In this document: positions 6,927-15,261 of the stretch, in pieces
Layout: each line of letters opens with the position of its first letter
Position numbering within the stretch: position 1 is the first letter of the stretch
Origin: an uncultured Collinsella sp.
GTDB taxonomy: Bacteria; Actinomycetota; Coriobacteriia; Coriobacteriales; Coriobacteriaceae
Assembly: GCA_900544205.1 (NCBI GenBank)
Contig: UQUG01000006.1
Coordinates: 1 to 51,726, forward strand
Reading direction: 5' to 3'
DNA length: 51,726 nt
The notes under the pieces: generated by a model
Database searches by the model: none
Told to the model about the DNA's origin: nothing
Seen by the model: the letters and a program-made list of their open reading frames with translations, nothing else
Made by a program: the position numbers and the translations under genes

Positions 6927-7691
6927 GTGAAGCAATTGCTTATTCGTGCCGATGATCTTGGTTATTCGTACGCCGTTGACTTGGGGATCGCCCGTAGCGT
7001 CAACGAGGGCTTGGTGCGCTCAGCGGGCCTTATGCCAAATATGCCCGAGGCCGAGCGTGGGTGGTCGCTCGTGGCGGATGCCGATATTGCAGTGGGCCAG
7101 CATACCAACGTGTGCCTGGGCAAGCCGTGTGCCGACCCGGCGCTCATCCCGAGCATGCTCAACGAGAACGGCGAGTTCCATAGCAGCCGTACCTTCCGCG
7201 AGCATTTTAAGCGCGGCGAGGAGCTGATAGACTTCGACGAGGCCTGCATCGAGATTCGTGCGCAGCACGACCGCCTTGTCGAGATTGTGGGCCGCGAGCC
7301 CGATTACTTTGAGGCCCATGCCGTCATGAGCAAAAATCTTAACCGAGCGATCTCGACGGTTGCTCAGGAGCTGGGCCTTAAGGAGCAAAAGGCAAGCTTC
7401 GACCCGACGGCGGTGGTGCGTTGCGGAGATACCGACCTGCGCATGGTGATGCGCTCGATGGAACCGGGCTACGAGCCCAAAGAGGCAATCATGCAGACAG
7501 TTCGCGAGATGTCCGACGGCGAGACGGTCGTCTTTGTGTGTCACCCGGGCTATCTCGATCGTTTTATCCTTGAGAACAGCTCGCTTACGGTCGATCGTGC
7601 CAAGGAAGTCGATGCGTTGACCGATCCTGAGCTGCGCGCTTGGCTCGAGTCTCAACCCGATCTTCGCCTGATCGACTACCGCGACCTGTAA
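6927..7691 (+). CDS. ChbG/YdjC-family carbohydrate deacetylase
   Basis: 254 residues from a GTG start at 6927. The family signature ADDLGYS occurs at 8-14, with His59 in GQHTN, a further conserved FEAHAVMSKN stretch near 125-135, and CHPGYLD near the C-terminus; together these form the metal-binding deacetylase site. Family members remove one N-acetyl group from chito-oligosaccharides such as diacetylchitobiose or its 6-phosphate. Placed after a sugar PTS gene, it probably processes the imported sugar phosphate. A partial terminator lies between them, and a stronger one follows. Confidence 0.88.
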   Translation: MKQLLIRADDLGYSYAVDLGIARSVNEGLVRSAGLMPNMPEAERGWSLVADADIAVGQHTNVCLGKPCADPALIPSMLNENGEFHSSRTFREHFKRGEELIDFDEACIEIRAQHDRLVEIVGREPDYFEAHAVMSKNLNRAISTVAQELGLKEQKASFDPTAVVRCGDTDLRMVMRSMEPGYEPKEAIMQTVREMSDGETVVFVCHPGYLDRFILENSSLTVDRAKEVDALTDPELRAWLESQPDLRLIDYRDL

Positions 7692-7700
7692 AGACCCAAA

Positions 7701-7732
7701 CCACTACAAGGGAACAGGCACCTTTGTGGTGG
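7701..7732 (+). repeat. Palindromic element with AGGGAACAGG core
   Basis: CCACTACAAGG pairs imperfectly with CCTTTGTGGTGG around GAACAGGCA. It lies between the deacetylase stop and the strong terminator. Its core resembles AGGGACAGG at 21640-21652, suggesting a dispersed intergenic element. Confidence 0.45.
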
Positions 7733-7736
7733 CTCT

Positions 7737-7771
7737 GGCGCCGTTGCCATTATGGCGGCGGCGCCTTTTTT
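7737..7771 (+). terminator. Strong intrinsic terminator
   Basis: GGCGCCG and CGGCGCC close a stem with inner TTGCC/GGCGG pairing and loop ATTA, followed directly by six T. It ends the sugar-utilisation operon. Confidence 0.88.
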
Positions 7772-7829
7772 GTCCGCGCGGCGCGGTAGAGTGTAGCCGG
7801 TTGATATTTGCGTCCATCGAGGAGCTGCT

Positions 7830-9587
7830 ATGAACGAGATCAAGTGCCCGCATTGCGGCGAAGTTTTTAAGGTCGATGCATCCGGCTATGCGGATATCGT
7901 CAAGCAGGTGCGCGATGCCGAGTTTTCGCGCGACCTGGATGAGCGTGTGAAGGCAGTCCAACGCGAGGGCGAGCAGGCGCTGGAGCTTGAGCGCTCGCGT
8001 TCGACGGCTGCCTTGCAACAGGCAGAGTCTCAGCGCAATGCCCAGCTTGTCGAGCAGAAGAACACTGCGGATCAGAAACTGGCGCAAGAGGTTGCCAAGC
8101 GCGATGCTGAGCTTGCCGAGCTGCGCGCTAAGCTCGAGGGCGCTGCCGCAGAGCGCGAGAGTGCAAGCCAGCGCGCGGCGGTTGAGGCCCGTGCCGACGC
8201 TCAAAAGGAGAATGCCGAGCTTCAGCGCGAGATCGACAATTTGCGTGCGCAGCTGGGGCGCAAGGATGACGAAGCCAAGCTTGTCGAGTCGGCGGCGCGC
8301 AATGCCGCTCAAAACGATTTGGCCGCACGCGATGCGCAGATTGCCGAATTGCAGGCAAAGCTCTCCGCGGCGGACAAGGCCCAGGAGATGGCGCTCGCCG
8401 CAGCCGCGGCCGAGTCGCAGCGTGAGCTCGATGCCGCTCGCAGCGAGGCCGAGCGCGCGCTTACTGACTATCGCGCGAAGGTGCAAGAGAAGTTTTCCGC
8501 CGCAAAGGCTCAGTCCGAGCAAGAGGCCGAGGGGCTGCGTGCCCAGTTGCGCGAGCAGGAACTGATGGCAAAAATGAACCTGTCAGAGGCGGTCGCCGCG
8601 GCGGAGCGAGAGCGCGATGAGGCACGTGCCAAGCTGACGAGCGAGCTGGCGGTGCGCGATTCTCGCGAGGAGCAAGCCAAGGCGGCACACGAGCTGGAGC
8701 TTGCGCAGGCCAAGCGCGCGAGCGATGACCTGATTCGCTACAAGGATGAAGAGATTGAGCGCCTTAAGGACATGAAGGTCCGTCTGTCCACCAAGATGGT
8801 GGGCGAGTCGCTCGAGCAGCACTGCGAGACCGAGTTCAACCGTCTGCGCATGACGGCGTTTCCCAACGCGTACTTCGAGAAAGATAACGATGCGTCCGAG
8901 GGTACCAAGGGCGACTTTATCTTCCGCGAGCGCGACGCGAGCGGTAACGAGGTCATTTCGATTATGTTCGAGATGAAAAACGAGAACGACGAGACCGCGA
9001 CCAAGCATAAAAACGAGGACTTCTTTAAGAAACTCGATCACGATCGTCGCCAGAAAGGCTGTGAGTACGCGGTGCTCTGCACGCTGCTCGAGCCCGAGAG
9101 CGAGCTCTATAACGCAGGGATAGTCGACGTGAGCTATCGCTACGAGAAGATGTACGTGATCCGTCCGCAGTTTTTCATTCCCATGATCACGCTCCTTCGC
9201 AACGCTGCCATGGGTTCGTTGCGCTATAAGCAGGAGCTGGCGGAGTACAAACAGCAGAATATCGACGTCACGAACTTCGAAGCCAAGATGGAAAAGTTCA
9301 AGAACGATTTCGGCCGCAACTACGAGATCGCGAGCCGCAAGTTCCAAACGGCAATCGATGAGATTGACAAGACGATTAGCCATCTGCAGAAAACCAAGGA
9401 GGCGTTGCTGTCCTCCGAGAACAATCTGCGCCTAGCCAACAAGAAGGCCGACGATCTTACTATTCGCAAGCTCACCTGGGGTAACAAGACCATGAAGGCG
9501 GCGTTTGACGAGGCACGCGGGGCTGCGCCAGAGACAAACGATGAGCCCGCCGAGGCGGATTCGTATGAGGTCGAGGATGCCGAGTAA
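7830..9587 (+). CDS. DUF2130 protein with long coiled coil
   Basis: 585 residues. It opens with a single CPHCGE zinc-ribbon-like knuckle (Cys6, Cys9). A very long Ala/Glu/Arg/Gln-rich coiled coil follows from about 30 to 315. The DUF2130 domain starts near KMVGESLEQHCETEFN (about 322), with FEMKNEND and KKLDHDRRQKGCEYAVL, a pattern that recalls restriction-like nuclease folds; a last helical part and an acidic tail end the protein. The architecture resembles RmuC-type proteins, and a DNA-associated role is inference only. It is a single-gene unit with terminators on both sides and AGGAGC before the ATG. Confidence 0.88.
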   Translation: MNEIKCPHCGEVFKVDASGYADIVKQVRDAEFSRDLDERVKAVQREGEQALELERSRSTAALQQAESQRNAQLVEQKNTADQKLAQEVAKRDAELAELRAKLEGAAAERESASQRAAVEARADAQKENAELQREIDNLRAQLGRKDDEAKLVESAARNAAQNDLAARDAQIAELQAKLSAADKAQEMALAAAAAESQRELDAARSEAERALTDYRAKVQEKFSAAKAQSEQEAEGLRAQLREQELMAKMNLSEAVAAAERERDEARAKLTSELAVRDSREEQAKAAHELELAQAKRASDDLIRYKDEEIERLKDMKVRLSTKMVGESLEQHCETEFNRLRMTAFPNAYFEKDNDASEGTKGDFIFRERDASGNEVISIMFEMKNENDETATKHKNEDFFKKLDHDRRQKGCEYAVLCTLLEPESELYNAGIVDVSYRYEKMYVIRPQFFIPMITLLRNAAMGSLRYKQELAEYKQQNIDVTNFEAKMEKFKNDFGRNYEIASRKFQTAIDEIDKTISHLQKTKEALLSSENNLRLANKKADDLTIRKLTWGNKTMKAAFDEARGAAPETNDEPAEADSYEVEDAE

Positions 9588-9606
9588 GGCATAGCGTATA
9601 GGGCAA

Positions 9607-9644
9607 AAGCGGGGCCGCTGGCAATATTGCCAACGGCCCCGCTT
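9607..9644. terminator. Bidirectional terminator between convergent genes
   Basis: AAGCGGGGCCG and CGGCCCCGCTT pair, with an inner GGCAATATTGCC. The T-run is better on the minus side (CTTTTG), so it serves the helicase gene at 9662 as well as the DUF2130 gene. Confidence 0.85.
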
Positions 9645-9661
9645 CGTTCCAGTATGTTCGG

Positions 9662-12343
9662 CTAGTTCTCGAGCAGGTCCTCGATAAAGCCGACGCGGTA
9701 GTTTTTGAAAATGACCTCGCCGCCGTCTTGCGTGGCGTCCAGATCGACATCGCCCATGATGCCAAAATCGTGGTCGCTGTCCTCGTCGGCAAAGATCTGG
9801 TGCACGTGCCATACGTGCGCGGTCTTCTCATCGGACTCGTCGATGGAAAACATCGCGGCACTGCGGGCATCTCCGTCGGTGAGGATTTCCTCGTGCTGCT
9901 CGTGGTAGGCATCGAGCGCCTTTTGCCAGCGGATCTCGCTCATGCCCCAGTCGTCATCGAGCTCGCCCAGGTCGCGAACGTGCTCGCGAGCGGCAAGGGT
10001 CACGCGGCGGAAGAGCGCGTTGCGAACCAACAGCGTGCAGCCGCGGCGGTCCGCTACGACCTCGTCGATGCCCTGTGGCGGCGCGGCGTCGAGGGCTGCC
10101 GGGTTGCCGGCGTTCTCCCACTCGTCCACCAGGCTCGAGTCCACCGAGCGTACCACAAAGCCCAGCCACGAGATAATGTCGCGCAGGCGCTCGTCGCGTT
10201 TCTCGATGGGTACGGTGCGGTCGAGCGAACGGTAGGCCTCTGCCAGGTAGCGCAGCAAAATGCCCTCGGAGCGGGCGATGCCGAGCTTTTGAATGTAACC
10301 CTTAAAGTCGCTCGCGCTTTCCAGCATATCGCGCAGGACGCTCTTGGGAGAGAGCTGGTAGTCGTTGGCCCAGGGCACTTCCTGGCAGTACTTGTCAAAG
10401 GCGGCATCGAGCAAGTCTTCGAGCGGCTTTTCGTACGTGACGTCTTGAATGCGCTCCAGACGCTCCTCATAGTCGACGCCGTCGGCTTTCATCTCGGCCA
10501 TAGCGCGATCGCGTGCGGCGCGCTCCTGTGCGCGCAGCACCTGCTTGGGATCCTCGAGCGTTGCCTCGACCATTGAGATCAGGTCCATGGTATAGGTTTC
10601 GCTATCAGGATCGAGCAACTCCAGCGCGGCAAGCAAAAACGGCGAGAGCGGCTGGTCGAGCGCAAAGTCCTCGGGCAGGTCGACCGTCAGCGCGTAGTCG
10701 ATGTCCGGCGCGGCGTCAGCCGGAGCGTCGGGTGCGGGCGGCACCTCGGCGCGCACGACGACGCCGGAGTCGATGAGCGTTGCGAAGATCTCGTCGGCAC
10801 GAACCTCGAGCTTTGCCTTTTCCTCGGGCGTTTGCAGGCTCGTCTCGATGAGATCGTGCACGCGGGCTCGGGCATCGCCGCCCTGCTCGACCACGCTAAT
10901 CACCATGGAGTGTGTGATGCGCAGGCGCGGCTTGAGCGTTTCGGGCTGCGTCTCGATCAGGCGCTCAAAGGTCTGCTTGTTCCAGGTGACAAAGCCCTCG
11001 GGGGCCTTCTTCTTTTTAATCTTGCGGAGCTTTTTGGGATCGTCGCCTGCCTTGGCCATAAGCTTGGCATTCTCGATCTCGTGCTCGGGTGCCTCGGCAA
11101 TCACCATGCCCTCGGTATCGAAGCCCGAGCGGCCGGCGCGACCGGCAATCTGATGGAACTCGCGGGCGCGCAGGCGACGCATCTTGTAGCCGTCGAACTT
11201 GGTGAGCGCGGTGAGCACCACGGTGTGGATGGGTACGTTGATGCCGACGCCGAGTGTATCGGTACCGCAGATGACGGGCAGCAGACCCTGCTGCGCCAAG
11301 CGCTCGACCAGCAGACGATAGCGCGGCAACATGCCAGCATGGTGCACGCCGACGCCGCATCCAAGCAGGCGCTTGAGAATCTTGCCAAAGGCCGTCGAGA
11401 AGCTCGTGCCTTTGGCAGCCTCCTTAATGGCCTCGCGCTGCTCCTTGCTGGCGATGCCAAAATTGGCGAGCGACTGTGCCGTCGCAAGGGCGGCATCCTG
11501 GCTAAAGTGCACGATATAGAGCGGGGCCTCTCCGCGGCGCATGGCGAGCTCGACGGTGCCCTCGAGCGAGGTCGTCACGTAGTCATAGCTCAGGGGCACG
11601 GGGCGCGGGGCGTCGACAACCAGGTCGCAAGCAGCGCCGGTGTGCTCTTCGAGAGAGGCGGCGATTGCAGTGACATCGCCAAGTGTGGCGCTCATGAGCA
11701 TAAACTGCGCATGGGGCAGGGTGAGCAGCGGCACCTGCCAAGCCCAGCCGCGGTCGGGGTCGGCAAAGTAATGGAACTCGTCCATGGCCACGCAGCCCAC
11801 ATCGGCGTCCTCGCCCTCGCGTAGCGCATCGTTAGCAAGGATTTCGGCCGTGCAGCAGATGACGGGAGCCTTGGTGTTGATATGCGTGTCGCCGGTGATC
11901 ATGCCTACGTTATCGCGGCCGAGCACCTGTACCAGGTCGAAAAACTTCTCGCTGACCAGAGCCTTGATAGGAGCCGTGTAGTAGCAGCGTTTGCCCTGCG
12001 CCATGCCCATAAAGAGCATGCCCAGCGCGACGAGCGACTTGCCCGATCCGGTCGGCGTGCCCAAAATGACGTGATCGCCGGCGGCCAGGTCCATGAGGGC
12101 CTCTTCTTGGTGATCCCACAGCTCAATGCCACGGTCGCTCGTCCATTCAAAGAAGCGCTCGAAGGCTTGATCGGGCGTGAGCCATGGTTCGGGCTCGCTG
12201 CCGTCCTCGGGCTCCCACCAGGTGGGGGAGAGCGCGCCGAGCGAGCCAAACTCGGCTTCGGTTCCCGTGCCGCCCGAGAATGAGCTGGCGCCGCCGGCGC
12301 CGGAGACGGTGCTGGCGGCGGTATCTGTCGTGGTCTGTGCCAT
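9662..12343 (-). CDS. DEAD/DEAH-box helicase with DUF3516 C-terminal region
   Basis: 893 residues. A low-complexity Ser/Gly/Thr N-terminus (1-40) is followed by a superfamily 2 core: Walker A GTPTGSGKS at 95-103, motif Ia TAPIKALV, DEFH at 188-191, SAT at 218-220, and motif VI QIAGRAGRSGFD in the second RecA-like domain. The order and wording fit Ski2/HelY-like RNA helicases. The C-terminal third (about 560-893) matches the DUF3516 region typical of actinobacterial members. It probably remodels RNA or ribonucleoprotein, though the exact substrate is unknown. GAGAGAAAG precedes the ATG. It is the last of three minus-strand genes after trmB. Confidence 0.92.
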   Translation of the reverse strand: MAQTTTDTAASTVSGAGGASSFSGGTGTEAEFGSLGALSPTWWEPEDGSEPEPWLTPDQAFERFFEWTSDRGIELWDHQEEALMDLAAGDHVILGTPTGSGKSLVALGMLFMGMAQGKRCYYTAPIKALVSEKFFDLVQVLGRDNVGMITGDTHINTKAPVICCTAEILANDALREGEDADVGCVAMDEFHYFADPDRGWAWQVPLLTLPHAQFMLMSATLGDVTAIAASLEEHTGAACDLVVDAPRPVPLSYDYVTTSLEGTVELAMRRGEAPLYIVHFSQDAALATAQSLANFGIASKEQREAIKEAAKGTSFSTAFGKILKRLLGCGVGVHHAGMLPRYRLLVERLAQQGLLPVICGTDTLGVGINVPIHTVVLTALTKFDGYKMRRLRAREFHQIAGRAGRSGFDTEGMVIAEAPEHEIENAKLMAKAGDDPKKLRKIKKKKAPEGFVTWNKQTFERLIETQPETLKPRLRITHSMVISVVEQGGDARARVHDLIETSLQTPEEKAKLEVRADEIFATLIDSGVVVRAEVPPAPDAPADAAPDIDYALTVDLPEDFALDQPLSPFLLAALELLDPDSETYTMDLISMVEATLEDPKQVLRAQERAARDRAMAEMKADGVDYEERLERIQDVTYEKPLEDLLDAAFDKYCQEVPWANDYQLSPKSVLRDMLESASDFKGYIQKLGIARSEGILLRYLAEAYRSLDRTVPIEKRDERLRDIISWLGFVVRSVDSSLVDEWENAGNPAALDAAPPQGIDEVVADRRGCTLLVRNALFRRVTLAAREHVRDLGELDDDWGMSEIRWQKALDAYHEQHEEILTDGDARSAAMFSIDESDEKTAHVWHVHQIFADEDSDHDFGIMGDVDLDATQDGGEVIFKNYRVGFIEDLLEN

Positions 12344-12441
12344 GTGTTTGCTTTCTCTCGCGATTGTCCGCCAACTATTATGGCGTAGCGGCGGCGTGGG
12401 GCGCCAGCGCGCGAGAAAATGCAGGAAATGGGCGCGTGAAG

Positions 12442-13281
12442 TTAGTGCTCTTGCGGCAGACGCTTCTTGCCCTTGCGGGCGCGGTTTCTAAAGTTCTCGA
12501 CGGCCTCTTCCATGCCGAGGGGCACGTAGGTGAGCTCATCGAGGTTATCGGGCAGGTAGCAGGCAAGGCTTTGCTCCTGCGCGCGACCCGTCGCGAGCTG
12601 ATTGTCGCTGGGCTGTGCGCCGGGTGCGGCGCAAATGCCGTAGACGACGGCACCCATCTCGCGCGTGCGGCATTCATATTCGGTCTCGGGATGCTCGGGA
12701 TGGTCGCGGCGGACGTCGTCGCTTACCCAAAGTGTGTCGTAGCCGGCCGCGGCAAACTGCCCCAGGGCGTAGTCGCGCAGAGGCTTGCTGTCGGTTCGCA
12801 GTGTGACGGTGGCGCCGACTGCAAAGAGCGGGCGGTAGAGTATCAGATGGTCGACATGGACGAGTCGTTTTTTGGCGTACTTGGCCTTGGGCTGCGGCGT
12901 GGGAAAGTTGATGGTGATGGCATCGAGCTCGCCTACGGCAAATAGCTGCGGCAGCGATGCAGCGCCTCGGGGCAGCACAAGCGCATTGGGCAACTCCTGC
13001 TCACAAATCTTCTGAGCGGCATAGGCAATGCAGATGGGCTCCTGGTCCATACCGATGAAGAGCGTTTCGGGCTCACGGCGAGCACGCTCAACTAGATAGG
13101 TGCCTTTGCCGCAGCCCAGATCCAGGTGCAGGCGGGCGAAGGGCTTGCCGCCAGCCGGCGTGCACGCCTTGCGCCAATCTCCGGCATAGGCCTCGGGGTT
13201 CGTCTCAATCGCATCGGCGTAGCGCTCCAGGCGCTCCTCGAGCACAAAGTTCTTAGGCGTGCGAACGTGGACGGCTCCCAT
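12442..13281 (-). CDS. trmB: TrmB-like tRNA (guanine-N7)-methyltransferase, divergent active site
   Basis: 279 residues with AAGGAGC before the ATG. The SAM-binding motif LDLGCGKGTYL is at 53-63, followed by FIGMDQE at 75-81. The diagnostic TrmB block, usually NFSDPWPKKRH, reads NFPTPQPKAKY at 125-135, so the Asp and Trp of DPW and the His are replaced by Thr, Gln and Tyr. The fold and overall pattern still fit TrmB, which makes m7G46 in tRNA variable loops using SAM. The substitutions fall at residues considered important in E. coli TrmB, so activity or substrate may differ. It is flanked by another methyltransferase and a helicase on the same strand. Confidence 0.8.
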   Translation of the reverse strand: MGAVHVRTPKNFVLEERLERYADAIETNPEAYAGDWRKACTPAGGKPFARLHLDLGCGKGTYLVERARREPETLFIGMDQEPICIAYAAQKICEQELPNALVLPRGAASLPQLFAVGELDAITINFPTPQPKAKYAKKRLVHVDHLILYRPLFAVGATVTLRTDSKPLRDYALGQFAAAGYDTLWVSDDVRRDHPEHPETEYECRTREMGAVVYGICAAPGAQPSDNQLATGRAQEQSLACYLPDNLDELTYVPLGMEEAVENFRNRARKGKKRLPQEH

Positions 13282-13303
13282 GAGGCTCCTTGGTCATAAG
13301 TGT

Positions 13304-13325
13304 GGAACGCATAGCCGCGCGTTCC
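13304..13325. repeat. Hairpin upstream of trmB-like gene
   Basis: GGAACGC, loop ATAGCCGC, GCGTTCC: a perfect 7-bp stem in the gap between the two methyltransferase genes. Confidence 0.4.
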
Positions 13326-13339
13326 GTCAATGGGTTGAA

Positions 13340-13360
13340 AAGGGTGGGCATACTTTGCCC
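13340..13360 (-). terminator. Weak terminator after the methyltransferase
   Basis: On the minus strand GGGCA-AAGTA-TGCCC is followed by ACCCTTTTC. The stem is only 5 bp, so it is a low-confidence call. Confidence 0.35.
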
Positions 13361-13398
13361 GAAAGATGCGGTGCGGCTCGACGGAGAGTCGTCGGTGC

Positions 13399-14271
13399 CT
13401 ACAGGCGCTTGAGAATCACATAGCGGTTGAGCTCGCCGCTACGACCGTCGGCATGGAAGCGCTCAAGCTCGCGCACGGGGACCTCGCCGCTCTTGTAGAA
13501 CGTACGGACGCCGCGCACCAGGTCGGTGATCTGCTGATCGTCAAAGTGATGGCAATAGCGGTAGGCGTGGCGGTCGTTTTGCCAGCCAATGAGGTGGTCG
13601 CCGGCCTCAAACTGCGCGGAGTCGTAGCCCTCAAACGGCGGGGTGAGCTCGGCGCGGGCTTCGGCGCGAACGGCTTTGCGCGCCATGCGCTCGTCATTCA
13701 TAAACTCCCAAAAGCTGATGGCGATGATGCCGCCCGGGCGTGTCTGGCGCACCAGGGCGTCGAGCACGCGTACGCGGTACTCGCACGATGGCACGTGGTG
13801 CATAAAGCCAAAGCAGACCGAGATGTCGGCGAGCGGGGCATCGAAAAGCACGTCGGGCGTCTCGGCGGGGTTGAGCCTCATGAGGGCGTCGAGCACGTCG
13901 AGTTCCTGGAAGTGCAGGTTGGGAATGCGCAGTGCGTGGCCACGTGCATCGATGGCCAGGTCTTGGCATGAGTCGACGCCGTAGAACTCAAACGGGCAGC
14001 TGGCATCTGCCGAGGGGTTTGCGCCATCGACGCCCTTGGCGGCAAGTGCGCCGCCGGCGGCAAAGTTCTCGAATCGCATATTGCCGCAGGCGAGATCGAA
14101 GACGCGGACGGGATGCTCGATCGTGGCGACGTCGAGCTGTTCGAGCGCGATGTCCATGGTGCGCACCCAGCCGGGCCACGGGGCCTGGCGCGTATCGGAA
14201 AAGGAGGCGGAGTGCTCGCGGTAGAACGTATTGTTGAGCTGGATGAGCGATGAGGCGAAATCGCGGTTCAC
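13399..14271 (-). CDS. Class I SAM-dependent methyltransferase
   Basis: 290 residues from a GTG at 14271, selected because GGAGGGAG lies 9 bases upstream (14281-14288); the open frame continues to 14406 without a better site. The SAM motif VFDLACGNMRFE appears near residues 50-60, then FYGVDSC and a later ISVCFGFMHHVP, as in small-molecule or protein methyltransferases. The C-terminal third is rich in charged residues and ends in VILKRL. The substrate is unknown. It runs in the same direction as the TrmB-like gene but with a 117-base gap containing hairpins. Confidence 0.85.
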   Translation of the reverse strand: MNRDFASSLIQLNNTFYREHSASFSDTRQAPWPGWVRTMDIALEQLDVATIEHPVRVFDLACGNMRFENFAAGGALAAKGVDGANPSADASCPFEFYGVDSCQDLAIDARGHALRIPNLHFQELDVLDALMRLNPAETPDVLFDAPLADISVCFGFMHHVPSCEYRVRVLDALVRQTRPGGIIAISFWEFMNDERMARKAVRAEARAELTPPFEGYDSAQFEAGDHLIGWQNDRHAYRYCHHFDDQQITDLVRGVRTFYKSGEVPVRELERFHADGRSGELNRYVILKRL

Positions 14272-14308
14272 GGCGCGGAACTCCCTCCGTTGGCGGTGCG
14301 GAATAAAC

Positions 14309-14322
14309 AGTATGACCATACT
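14309..14322. promoter_or_regulatory. Palindrome AGTATG-AC-CATACT, candidate operator
   Basis: Perfect 6-base arms around AC, about 40 bases upstream of the methyltransferase GTG and in the divergent region shared with the XRE regulator at 14539. The regulator may bind here; this is inferred from position only. Confidence 0.4.
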
Positions 14323-14349
14323 ACCGTTAACGCCGCAACGGGGACAACC

Positions 14350-14392
14350 GAGCTGCGGCTCATTGCTTTGTTTGGACACATTTCCGCAGCTC
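14350..14392. repeat. Inverted repeat in divergent promoter region
   Basis: GAGCTGCGG (14350-14358) and CCGCAGCTC (14384-14392) are perfect reverse complements 25 bases apart. They could form a hairpin or be two half-sites for a dimeric regulator. Confidence 0.4.
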
Positions 14393-14538
14393 ATATGTGC
14401 CCGCAACCGCCAGTTGTCAAAAATCTCACTAGAATAGGTGGCATGCTTTTGGCGGTGGCGGATAGATTTTTAACTGTGCAAGGCGCCTTAAGAACAAAAA
14501 CGGTCCGGCGGCACGGCTGGCATCACATAGGAGGAACC

Positions 14539-15261
14539 ATGAATGTAGAAACTGCGCAGCGGCTCGCCGACCTTCGCCGCAGCAAGGGCTTTAGCCAAGA
14601 AGGGCTGGCGCGAAAGCTGGGGCTGTCGCGCCAGGCGGTTAGTAAATGGGAGCGTGCGGAGAGCTCGCCCGATACCGAGAACCTGATCTCGCTCGCCAAG
14701 CTCTATGGTGTGAGTCTGGACGAGCTGCTCAATCCGAGCGATGAGATTGAGGACGATATCGAGTTTGAGAACGAGGACCGCGCCCGTCAGCGCGAGGCCG
14801 AGGCGGCGGAACGTGCCCGCACCCATGAGGCGGCGGCGCGCGCCACCGAGGCGGCAACACAGGCGAGTGATGCTGCGGCCAAGGCGGCACAAGCGGCAAG
14901 CTGGAGTGCGCAGGCCGCCAATGCCGCTACGGCGCAGGTGACGAGTGGCGGCGCGGTTGGCTCGACTCCGGTGAAGGGCCCGTTCCAATCGTTCCCGTAT
15001 TGGGCCGTGTGCTGGCTACTGTTCTTTTTGCTGATGTTCCCGTTTGGCGCCGGCCCCTTTGCTGCGCTCATCTTCTTTACGATCCCTATCTATCACTGGG
15101 TGGCGCGTGCTCTCGATGGCGATTGGGCGCGCGGTGATATTCAGGTTGGTCCGGCACCGGTGACGGCTAGGACTCAGGTGCAGAATGTTTCCGCTTCGGT
15201 TGATGCTGACGTGGCTACCGCGACCACCGCTGAGCCGATTGCCAAAGAGGGTGATGAATGA
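14539..15261 (+). CDS. XRE-family regulator with membrane segments
   Basis: 240 residues from the ATG at 14539, which follows AGGAGG closely. Residues 5-65 are a helix-turn-helix of the XRE type (GFSQEGLARKLGLSRQAVSKWE). An acidic linker (70-85) and a very Ala-rich helical stretch (about 95-145) lead to one or two hydrophobic segments at about 155-195 (CWLLFFLLMFPF and the following FAALIFFTIPIY). A soluble tail of about 40 residues ends the protein. DNA binding from a membrane anchor suggests response to an envelope signal. It overlaps the next gene, a membrane-anchored DUF4097 protein, by 4 bases, so the two are translationally coupled. Confidence 0.88.
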   Translation: MNVETAQRLADLRRSKGFSQEGLARKLGLSRQAVSKWERAESSPDTENLISLAKLYGVSLDELLNPSDEIEDDIEFENEDRARQREAEAAERARTHEAAARATEAATQASDAAAKAAQAASWSAQAANAATAQVTSGGAVGSTPVKGPFQSFPYWAVCWLLFFLLMFPFGAGPFAALIFFTIPIYHWVARALDGDWARGDIQVGPAPVTARTQVQNVSASVDADVATATTAEPIAKEGDE

